A DNA stretch of 25,652 nt, taken from a virus. This document shows, one piece after another, positions 16,712 through 22,037 of this stretch. The stretch spans positions 1 through 25,652 of IMG/VR virus record IMGVR_UViG_3300040808_000457; one strand, written 5' to 3'. The position numbers and the translations under genes were made by a program. Every line of letters starts with the position of its first letter. Position 1 is the stretch's first letter. Below the pieces are notes generated by a model that saw nothing but the letters and a program-made list of their open reading frames with translations, had not been told where the DNA came from and ran no database searches.

Positions 16712-17344
16712 TTAGCTCCCAAAGAACCCGGAGTAGCCGAGACGGTTTTTAAAGCCAGTTACTCGCTGTCCCTGGTCATTGACCGGGGTAAAGAAACCAC
16801 CCTGAACAGGATTGCCCTGAGCATCTAAGCCGCTAGTACTCATGTTATCCAGTCCCTGCATCAACGCTGCGCCGGCTACCTGCCCAGCAGCGCTGTACTT
16901 AGCCTGGGCTACCTGCTGGTTAGCGCGGGCTCGCTCAAGCGCTGCAGATGTGCCAAGACGTGCTGCTTCGGCCATACCCGTCTGTGCGTCAGCCGCCTGC
17001 CCACGAGCCGTGCCCAGAACGTTGGTGCGCATGCGGTTCTGCACCTCTTGCGCCCGAATGTTCGCCACGTTGGTCTGCCCCTGGAGCGCCTGCGAAAGAT
17101 CGCCTCCACCATCGCCGCGGGCGGCAGCTTGATAGCTAGGGCCGGACAGCGCCTGCATAACATCGGCGTTAGCTCGGCCACGAAGGCCGCTGGCTACGTC
17201 TTCAGTCATGGACTTGTCGCGCATCTCGCGGAGCAGCGGGTCATACTGCTGCTTGAAATACTCGTACTCCGCCATAGCGACAGATGCACTGGCCTTATCA
17301 GAGGCAGAGGGCTGATAATCGGACTGCTTCGGCTTTGAACCCAT
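16712..17344 (-). CDS. Putative internal virion protein
   Basis: A 210-residue protein. It starts MGSKPKQSDYQPSASDKASA, followed by YEYFKQQYDPLLREMRDKS, a start pattern I recognise in virion-associated proteins of marine podoviruses. The middle (residues 90-155) is a long Ala/Gln/Arg-rich helix (RAQEVQNRMRTNVLGTARGQ) with a mildly hydrophobic AGQVAGAALMQGL. The C-terminus is Gly/Phe-rich and aromatic (GGFFTPVNDQGQRVTGFKNR). It resembles the following gene in composition, so the two may be partner ejection proteins. Its ATG directly follows the upstream TAA with no spacer (TAAATG), and GAGG lies just before that stop. No enzymatic motif is seen. Confidence 0.7.
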   Translation of the reverse strand: MGSKPKQSDYQPSASDKASASVAMAEYEYFKQQYDPLLREMRDKSMTEDVASGLRGRANADVMQALSGPSYQAAARGDGGGDLSQALQGQTNVANIRAQEVQNRMRTNVLGTARGQAADAQTGMAEAARLGTSAALERARANQQVAQAKYSAAGQVAGAALMQGLDNMSTSGLDAQGNPVQGGFFTPVNDQGQRVTGFKNRLGYSGFFGS

Positions 17345-17803
17345 TTACAAACGCCTCGTATAAACGACTGTTTCTACATCCCAGCCTAAGCTGGGTAGGT
17401 AATCCTGCAGCGCTGGCACGGACGACCTTGTTTCTAACTTCGCAAACCCTGCTTCCCTAGCCGCCATAACGAAGAAGTCTTGATACTTCGCCACTAGATT
17501 GTGGCCCCTTTCCTTCGCCCAAGCTAGCCACAGGAGCAAGGTTCGCTTACCTGTATAGGGGTCCGTTTCGCCCGTGGCTACTACGAACCCTTCGTCTGCT
17601 ACCCAAAGTATTGCCTGTTTTGCTTCACAGGCGTCGTACACATCGTAAGCAGTGAAAGTGAGGTTCGGATCGTTCGCTATAATCTCTTCGACCCCAGGAC
17701 CTACCCACTCCCACTCATCCCGTACGTCAGCGAGAACCGGCCTACTTAGACTCTCGCCCATACCGGTTACGTCGCTTTGCGACTCCGGAGTAAAGTCCAC
17801 CAT
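17345..17803 (-). CDS. Small virion-associated protein, possibly acetyltransferase-like
   Basis: A protein of about 152 residues from ATG at 17803 (MVDFTPESQSDV), chosen because an AGGA lies 9 bases upstream. ATGs at 17860 (19 residues longer) and 17761 (14 shorter) are alternatives; all overlap the upstream adaptor gene. The body (WEWVGPGVEEIIANDP, FVVATGETDPYTGKRTLLLW, DFFVMAAREAGFAKLETRSS, LGWDVETVVYTRRL) reads like a compact alpha/beta fold with a central helix and a final strand pair, similar in outline to GNAT-type proteins encoded at this place in podoviruses (the T7 gp13 position). The acetyl-CoA motif is not convincing, so a structural role in virion assembly is just as likely. It is the first of five same-frame genes. 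Confidence 0.68.
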   Translation of the reverse strand: MVDFTPESQSDVTGMGESLSRPVLADVRDEWEWVGPGVEEIIANDPNLTFTAYDVYDACEAKQAILWVADEGFVVATGETDPYTGKRTLLLWLAWAKERGHNLVAKYQDFFVMAAREAGFAKLETRSSVPALQDYLPSLGWDVETVVYTRRL

Positions 17804-18431
17804 ACTTGACCGTCCTAGATACGTTCGTGTCTGCGTGACGCCCTCGGCGTTCTGCCTCAACGATTCCTTCGTTGAACAGCGAGCCGTACACTTGCGCCCC
17901 CGCGTAATCAGTCCACTCTTTGCTCGGCAAGCGAAGCAGCCGATACAGCGCCCCGTAGATAATAGTGTCGCGGTATTCCGACATAACTTCGTCGTCAGCT
18001 GCGTTAGAAGTACGCGTCGGCTTAAGCTGAGCCCGCATGATGGTGCTGCTGACTATTGTCTCATCAGGCACAGGTACAAGGTGAAACAGAGACTGAGACA
18101 CCTTCACGTAGTACTCGGGCGTACCGCCATAGCCGGTTTCCCGCCACCGAGGCTTACGCTGCTCTAGGAGCTGAGTCGTAATCGGCTCAATCTCTTGACC
18201 CTTGTGCGTCACCCAAAGAATCTTATGAACCGTGCTACCAGACGGCGGCTCAAGGTCGTATTCAAAGATGTTCGCGACAGTAGTGATCGGGTCCAACTCC
18301 GCCTGATAAACAGCTGCTTTCTCGCACAGCTCAATCACGGCGGAGCGGATGTTGTTCTCAATCAGCGTGTCAGAGCACCCCGGCACCATCGGAATGATGT
18401 CGGGGAGCAAAGACTCATAGGTCGTAGCCAT
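17742..18431 (-). CDS. Head-tail adaptor-like protein 2
   Basis: A 229-residue protein. It begins with a helical segment (TYESLLPDIIPMVPGCSDTL, NNIRSAVIELCEKAAVYQAEL), followed by beta-rich strands (FEYDLEPPSGSTVHKILWVT, PEYYVKVSQSLFHLVPVPDE) and a helical C-terminal half (DEVMSEYRDTIIYGALYRLL). The layout (N-terminal helices, a short beta insertion, then a long helix with paired Tyr/Leu) is typical of phage adaptor proteins that ring the portal. It shares order and length with the preceding 231-residue gene, so the two may stack as successive rings. A GGGG-TAAA-CCCC inverted repeat precedes its ATG. Its last 62 bases overlap the next gene. Confidence 0.75.
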   Translation of the reverse strand: MATTYESLLPDIIPMVPGCSDTLIENNIRSAVIELCEKAAVYQAELDPITTVANIFEYDLEPPSGSTVHKILWVTHKGQEIEPITTQLLEQRKPRWRETGYGGTPEYYVKVSQSLFHLVPVPDETIVSSTIMRAQLKPTRTSNAADDEVMSEYRDTIIYGALYRLLRLPSKEWTDYAGAQVYGSLFNEGIVEAERRGRHADTNVSRTVKYGGLYSGVAKRRNRYGRESK

Positions 18432-18437
18432 AGGGGT

Positions 18438-19133
18438 TTACCCCGCCGCCATTTGCCGGGGCATCATGGTAGGAACGTTCGGCGTAGTCAGCGCGTCTAC
18501 TTGGCCCTTACCGGTGATCGACGTAGTGAAGATCTGGAAGTGCGAAGCAGCACGCTGGTTGTTACCGGCGTAGTCCGCGTCCTTCATGTACGCCATGTAG
18601 AGCACATAGTTCATGACAGCATTGGCGTAGATGTCAGGAATGTCGAGGTTATCCCCCTGCGCCACCGTAGAGGGGTTAGCAGAGTAGATAATCTCTAGAT
18701 ACGCGTCGCCTTCAATGCCGGGGTACACGTAGAAGTTACGCGGGTTCTGCTCGTCGTAGACGTAGTGCTTAACAATGTTGGTATGAGCCGCATCGCCAGT
18801 GACGGTAGGGTCATGCCAGTCGGGGGTCTGGGCGTCGAGCACCTCACGCTGTACGAGACGCACGGACCGCTTACCTACTCCGCTGGAAGCCGCCGACATA
18901 TTTCGAACGGCGCGCAGCAGGCGGTTCCCATCGCTGGGGATCTCCTGCTTCGTACCAGTGGTAAGAGTGATAGTGGTGTTCCTAGCGGAAGCATCGGGCT
19001 TGAGGAGTGCAATTTCGCGCTGGGCGTCATTGATCCAGAGCACGAGTTCATTTACAACCGGCCATCGGACACCCGTGGTGTCTTGGAGAGTAGTTTGAAC
19101 GCGGTCAATCACGCTCTGAACTGAGACTGCCAT
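18438..19133 (-). CDS. Head-tail adaptor-like protein 1 (DUF6682-like)
   Basis: A 231-residue protein. It starts SVQSVIDRVQTTLQDTTGVR, then ELVLWINDAQREIALLKPDA, then TGTKQEIPSDGNRLLRAVRN. This arrangement (helical start, W-x-N-(D/E)-A-Q-R-E helix, TGT-x-Q-x-(I/L)-P beta turn) is one I know from DUF6682-type phage proteins, placed after the capsid gene and thought to join head and tail. The C-terminal half has a helix pair (DIYANAVMNYVLYMAYMKDA; NNQRAASHFQIFTTSITGKG). It lies between the 122-residue protein and the second adaptor, the usual place for connector proteins. ATG at 19133; the gene before it ends 9 bases upstream in the same frame. Confidence 0.82.
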   Translation of the reverse strand: MAVSVQSVIDRVQTTLQDTTGVRWPVVNELVLWINDAQREIALLKPDASARNTTITLTTGTKQEIPSDGNRLLRAVRNMSAASSGVGKRSVRLVQREVLDAQTPDWHDPTVTGDAAHTNIVKHYVYDEQNPRNFYVYPGIEGDAYLEIIYSANPSTVAQGDNLDIPDIYANAVMNYVLYMAYMKDADYAGNNQRAASHFQIFTTSITGKGQVDALTTPNVPTMMPRQMAAG

Positions 19134-19142
19134 AATCTACCC

Positions 19143-19511
19143 CTACGAGTTGAGGAACGCCTCCCAGCTCTTTTCTCGCTCCTCGGTCCGCACTGTGCGC
19201 CCGGCTACGCGATTAACTGCTGCTGCTTTGGGCGTTCCGTCAGATTTAAAATCCTCTGGGTCACCTTTATCAACGAGTTTCTCCATAACTTCAATAAGAG
19301 TCTCGTCTTCTGAGGTATCCACCTCTTCTGTTAGAGCCACCTCAATGTGCTTAGGGGGCTCTGGCTGCCGTTCGTTAATCTGTTTAGCACCCATCGTCAT
19401 AGCGATGCTGCCAATTGTATCTGAAACTTCGCGGGGCTCTCCTGCTTTAAAAAGCACCACTGCTCCGCTAAGCGTCGATACTCGTAAATCTTTATCGCAA
19501 ACGACCTTCAT
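19143..19511 (-). CDS. Small head-associated protein of unknown function
   Basis: A 122-residue acidic protein. The N-terminal half (MKVVCDKDLRVSTLSGAVVL, FKAGEPREVSD) looks like a small beta-domain. The C-terminal half (LVDKGDPEDFKSDGTPKAAA, then VAGRTVRTEEREKSWEAF) resembles a short motif found in Mu-like phage proteins (G-(D/N)-P-(E/D)-DF-x-x-(D/S)-G-x-P-K...GR-x-(V/I)-x-x-(A/E)-ER-(D/E)-x-(A/S)W), as I recall it. The function of that motif is not known to me. The position after the capsid suggests a decoration, head-completion or gateway protein. The ribosome binding site AAGGAG is strong and lies immediately after the capsid hairpin. Confidence 0.75.
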   Translation of the reverse strand: MKVVCDKDLRVSTLSGAVVLFKAGEPREVSDTIGSIAMTMGAKQINERQPEPPKHIEVALTEEVDTSEDETLIEVMEKLVDKGDPEDFKSDGTPKAAAVNRVAGRTVRTEEREKSWEAFLNS

Positions 19512-19528
19512 CTTTACTCCTTAAAGAT

Positions 19529-19554
19529 GTTACCCCCTCCGAAGAGGGGGTAAC
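19529..19554 (-). terminator. Perfect 11-bp hairpin with UUCG loop after the capsid gene
   Basis: In the minus-strand transcript, GTTACCCCCTC pairs perfectly with GAGGGGGTAAC around a TTCG tetraloop (26 bases, 11 bp, five consecutive G-C pairs). It begins 12 bases after the capsid stop. The bases after it read ATCTTTAAGGAG: only a short T run, then the next gene's ribosome binding site. It is therefore either a leaky terminator or a 3'-end stabiliser of capsid mRNA. T7 has a comparable partial terminator after its capsid gene. Confidence 0.82.
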
Positions 19555-19565
19555 GGTCACTCATC

Positions 19566-20711
19566 TTACTGAGCGGTGTCGAGGCAGATAACCCCGAAGT
19601 CCTGCACGGACCCACTGACATCGCTGTTGAACTTCGGCTTACGAAGACCAAAGATCTTGCCGATGGAGATACCGGCTTGGTTTTCGTAGTCGAAGGTGTC
19701 TTCAACGATCTCAGGCAGACCGATGTCGGCCATGCCGAGCGCTTGAGCACCGCAGAAGAGTGCGCGAGCACCTTCCACATCTGCGTCTGCACCCCACTTG
19801 TAGCCGGGGTCGCCAGCTTCAGAGGACGTACCGGTCGTTGCGCCAGAGGTGTTAAACACGTGACGGAACTCGTGGATCATCACACCGTCAACCATCAGCG
19901 AGCTGGTACCAGCGAAGAGCTGGTTGTTCGGCCCACGGATGCCTGCGTTGCGAACGTTGGCGAGGAAGTCGCTATCCAGCTTGAGGTCAGCCATTTGCTT
20001 CGGCGTGACGAACATGTGGAAGATTTCCTCGTTGCCTGCGCCACGGATACCACGGATGTAGTTATCCTTAGCGAAGGCCTTCAGGTCCACGATGTGGCGG
20101 TACTTGATGACGTCGGTCGACTCAAGAGCCGTCGTGTCGCCTGCGACAAGCAGGTCACCATCGGTACGGAGGTGACGGGCGCTGGTCGGAGCAGACACAT
20201 CAGAGGCGAACTCAAGGTCCACCAGCTCAAGGCCGGTCGTAGCAGAGGTCGGGCGGAGGGCGCCGTTGGTCTTGTGGGTGTAAGCAACACCGGCCAGCGT
20301 CAGGAACGCAAGCTGGTCCATCCGGTCAGCCATGGCATAGGCCAGAGCGTCGCGGCTGGTCTCACGGAAGTTCACCACGGACTTCTGATCGGCCAGACGA
20401 CCGGCGATGCGGTTAGCAAAGCGGAGCTGGTCGAGCTCAATCGTGATGTCATAGGAACGCAGTGCTTCTTCGTTCCCTTCCAGGGTGTTGTCACCCGTCA
20501 CACCGTCGCCGGTCATGTCGGCAAGCAGCGTCAGAACGGCGCGAGTGCCTTTGTCGGAACGAGTGAGTTCGGTGATCCGTTGGATCATTGCGTTAGAACC
20601 AGAACCTGCAAACTGGTTCACGAAGGACATGTTGCGAGCAACACGCCAGAAGTCGCGACTCCACGCGGTAAGCTGTTCGGAAGTCAGCGACGCAAAGTTA
20701 GTAAGAGCCAT
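19566..20711 (-). CDS. Major capsid protein (N4-gp56/DUF4043-like)
   Basis: A 381-residue shell protein. The N-terminal pattern is diagnostic of the family: LTSEQLTAWSRDFWRVARNM, SFVNQF, SNAMIQRITELTRSDKGTRA, VLTLLADMTGDGVTGDNTLE and GNEEALRSYD. The family-typical DQLRFANRIAGRLADQKSVV and DRMDQLAFLTLAGV follow. The C-terminal part has an Ala/Gly-rich segment (GARALFCGAQALGMAD) then DYENQAGISIGKIFGLRKPK, as in other members. Its length is near the family norm. The gene has the best ribosome binding site in the window (AGGAGG, 6 bases before the ATG), a 254-base structured leader, and a strong hairpin after the stop, all consistent with very high expression. Function: forms the HK97-fold icosahedral shell around the scaffold. 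Confidence 0.95.
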   Translation of the reverse strand: MALTNFASLTSEQLTAWSRDFWRVARNMSFVNQFAGSGSNAMIQRITELTRSDKGTRAVLTLLADMTGDGVTGDNTLEGNEEALRSYDITIELDQLRFANRIAGRLADQKSVVNFRETSRDALAYAMADRMDQLAFLTLAGVAYTHKTNGALRPTSATTGLELVDLEFASDVSAPTSARHLRTDGDLLVAGDTTALESTDVIKYRHIVDLKAFAKDNYIRGIRGAGNEEIFHMFVTPKQMADLKLDSDFLANVRNAGIRGPNNQLFAGTSSLMVDGVMIHEFRHVFNTSGATTGTSSEAGDPGYKWGADADVEGARALFCGAQALGMADIGLPEIVEDTFDYENQAGISIGKIFGLRKPKFNSDVSGSVQDFGVICLDTAQ

Positions 20712-20965
20712 GGTAGGCCTCCTAAATTATTGTCGATGTTATGCAGCAAAATAGCTGCCGTACCCTTCGTTTTCAGCCGACTTGTGGAGCGGCTAACCCG
20801 TTCCCCGTATCGTGGGGCAACGACTTAGCGCGTATTTACGAGGCGCGACCTCGGCATGTTTTACGCCGATGCGGGCGAGGACGTTTTTTACGTGTGCGAC
20901 ACGGCCCGATATCGTACGGACGGACGAATATTGCAATACTAGTAACTGTTTCTAATAAACACAAG
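20712..20965 (-). promoter_or_regulatory. Non-coding, hairpin-rich leader upstream of the capsid gene
   Basis: The only sizeable gap in the window; I see no plausible gene in it. In the minus-strand transcript it can fold into several short hairpins: arms at 20891-20895/20899-20903 (CGTGT type), 20839-20843/20849-20853 (CGAGG type), 20803-20806/20814-20817 (CCCC/GGGG), 20773-20779/20790-20796 (7 bp with one G-U), and 20743-20747/20754-20758 (GCAGC). Segment 20849-20853 can instead pair with 20876-20880, with 20854-20857 pairing to 20869-20872, so two folds compete. A weak promoter-like pair (TTGTGT at 20964-20959 and TAGTAT at 20941-20936, 17 bases apart) lies at its upstream end. A promoter, an mRNA-processing site or a regulated leader are all possible. 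Confidence 0.55.
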
Positions 20966-21217
20966 CTATCTATATCGAGAAGTTTTCTTAGCAATCTTTT
21001 TAGGCTGCTTTGAAAACTGCTTCCCGGCTTTAGTATCTTTGCGCTTTTTACGAGAAGTAGCTGCGTACTCTTTCTTAGAAAGAGCCTCGCGGGCCTTCTT
21101 CGGTAGGTAACGCTCCCCGGTAGCTTTAGACCCTTGAGTGCTTGGCTTACCGGACTTGGTGCCCCACTCTTCCTTGGTCCATTTACGTAAGGACTTCTGA
21201 GACTTTTTAAGAGCCAT
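20966..21217 (-). CDS. Small lysine-rich protein, 83 residues
   Basis: A very basic protein: 29 of 83 residues are Lys or Arg and only six are acidic. It has a conserved-looking body (RKWTKEEWGTKSGKPSTQGS, GERYLPKKAREALSKKEYAA, then KAGKQFSKQPKKIAKK). I recall near-identical proteins in marine cyanophages and other aquatic viruses, annotated only as a domain of unknown function; I cannot name the family with certainty. There is no transmembrane segment or signal peptide. Its ATG shares one base with the upstream TGA stop (TGATG). It is the last member of the basic cassette before the capsid leader. Nucleic-acid binding is suggested by charge only. Confidence 0.85.
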   Translation of the reverse strand: MALKKSQKSLRKWTKEEWGTKSGKPSTQGSKATGERYLPKKAREALSKKEYAATSRKKRKDTKAGKQFSKQPKKIAKKTSRYR

Positions 21218-21408
21218 CAGCTTTTCTTCTTATTCATCTTACGTAGGGTCATGGCTAAACGCGCTCTCTGCCCCGTCTTTCCTGGCTTTTTTGCAGCTTT
21301 ACGAAGGTCTTTAGCCGGGATCTTTTCACCCTTTTTCACGCCCATGGTCTTACGTAAGGCCCCGGGCTTCTTGATAGCGTCTTTGATCCACTTTTTCTTT
21401 TCGGCCAT
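21217..21408 (-). CDS. Small lysine-rich protein, 63 residues
   Basis: A 63-residue protein with 24 Lys/Arg (38 percent). It reads MAEKKKWIKDAIKKPGALRK, then GVKKGEKIPAKDLRKAAKKP, then RARLAMTLRKM. The (K)KWIK-x-AIKKPGAL...RA-R-LA-x-TLRK pattern is one I recognise from small marine-virus proteins with no assigned function. It looks like two amphipathic helices separated by a Lys/Gly/Pro turn. Its ATG overlaps the upstream TAA by one base (TAATG), and its own TGA overlaps the next ATG by one base. It has no independent strong ribosome binding site, so translation probably depends on coupling. Confidence 0.85.
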   Translation of the reverse strand: MAEKKKWIKDAIKKPGALRKTMGVKKGEKIPAKDLRKAAKKPGKTGQRARLAMTLRKMNKKKS

Positions 21409-21605
21409 TAGTCTCTATAGCCTCCGCCTTTAGCCTTATACTCTTTGGCGAGCATCTGCGCCTTCCTGGCACTCCACTGTCCGGGTTTTCCGCCCTTACC
21501 GCCCGCTTTAATCTTCTCAAAGAGCTGCTTACGCATGGTCGGCTTAGTGTAATTACCGGCGGCGTTCACTTTACTTTTAGTAGTTTTAGCAGGCTTTTTG
21601 TTCAT
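21408..21605 (-). CDS. Small lysine/glycine-rich protein, 65 residues
   Basis: A 65-residue protein, 18 of them Lys/Arg. It reads KSKVNAAGNYTKPTMRKQLF, then EKIKAGGKGGKPGQWSARKA, then QMLAKEYKAKGGGYRD. The N-Y-T-K-P-x-(L/M)-R-K...GG-x-PGQWSARKAQ-x-LAK-x-Y pattern is a small domain I have seen repeatedly in aquatic phages and large DNA viruses, described as unknown function. Tryptophan plus SARKAQ in a basic helix suggests binding to DNA or RNA, but this is inference. Its ATG overlaps the upstream TAA (TAATG), and its own TAA overlaps the next ATG the same way, forming a coupled chain. Confidence 0.85.
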   Translation of the reverse strand: MNKKPAKTTKSKVNAAGNYTKPTMRKQLFEKIKAGGKGGKPGQWSARKAQMLAKEYKAKGGGYRD

Positions 21606-21721
21606 TAATACATCTTTTTCTTAGGCGACTTTTTAGCAGCCGTTTTTGCAGCACGCTTCATGCATTTACCCGCACGCTTACACTTAGCGGGGCTAGGACA
21701 TCCGGCACAAGGTTTGAACAT
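21605..21721 (-). CDS. 38-residue Cys4 lysine-rich mini-protein
   Basis: A very short gene that is nevertheless convincing. It has an AGGAG ribosome binding site 7 bases before ATG 21721, it fits exactly between its neighbours, and its TAA overlaps the next ATG by one base. The protein begins MFKPCAGCPSPAKCKRAGKC and ends in a Lys/Ala tail (KTAAKKSPKKKMY). Four cysteines (5, 8, 14, 20) in a C-x2-C-x5-C-x5-C arrangement could bind one zinc ion. Thirteen of 38 residues are Lys/Arg. The tail resembles histone-H1-like or basic DNA-binding tails. Function unknown; a small nucleic-acid-binding zinc protein is a guess. Confidence 0.75.
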   Translation of the reverse strand: MFKPCAGCPSPAKCKRAGKCMKRAAKTAAKKSPKKKMY

Positions 21722-21731
21722 GGTTAGGCTC

Positions 21732-22025
21732 CTACCATTTAACTTTATCGGCCCAGTAGGCCGCGCTCATCTTACCCTTTTTAATATTACGTGCGTGTCG
21801 AGCTTTAAATGACGCACGCTTCTTCTTCATGCGCTCCGACTCACCCGCTTTTGGCTTGCCGGCGGTGCTCGCCCCCTGCTCACCAAAGCGGATAGTTTTA
21901 ACCTTGTCGCCCTCTTTAGCCACGACAACGTGGCTCTTTTTAGGGTGGCTAGGCGTCCGCTTAGGTTTGTTGTAGCCCGAGACTCCTGCTCGGGCTAATC
22001 GCGGGTCTTTTTTCCGCTCGGCCAT
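21732..22025 (-). CDS. Small basic protein, 97 residues
   Basis: A 97-residue basic protein and the first gene of the small-protein cassette. The N-terminus is RKKDPRLARAGVSGYNKPKR. A short beta-like part follows (SHVVVAKEGDKVKTIRFGEQ), then a C-terminal domain ERMKKKRASFKARHARNI...GKMSAAYWADKVKW. That C-terminal pattern (R-x-SFKARH...SAAYWA-x-KVKW) is a widespread small phage domain I recognise from marine phages without known function. The middle RFG-x-QG segment resembles a small phosphate- or nucleic-acid-contacting loop, but this is speculative. ATG 22025 has an AGGAG ribosome binding site overlapping the scaffold stop (TAA then AGGAG). Its own TAG forms the next gene's TAGGAG. Confidence 0.85.
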   Translation of the reverse strand: MAERKKDPRLARAGVSGYNKPKRTPSHPKKSHVVVAKEGDKVKTIRFGEQGASTAGKPKAGESERMKKKRASFKARHARNIKKGKMSAAYWADKVKW

Positions 22026-22037
22026 TGGCCTGCTCCT

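Noticed and set aside
19677-20828. Long plus-strand open frame (383 residues) opposite the capsid gene
   Set aside because: It is the antisense of a recognised, conserved capsid gene, has no ribosome binding site of note, and its protein has no recognisable features. Codon bias of the real gene keeps the opposite frame open.
20936-20964. Sigma-70-like promoter (TTGTGT, 17 bases, TAGTAT) as a separate feature
   Set aside because: Only three of six and four of six consensus positions match. Such matches are common by chance, so it is mentioned only within the leader.
20712-20965. Hairpins considered as a tRNA gene
   Set aside because: No acceptor stem of 7 bp with correctly spaced D, anticodon and T arms, and no GTTCRA-type T loop could be found.
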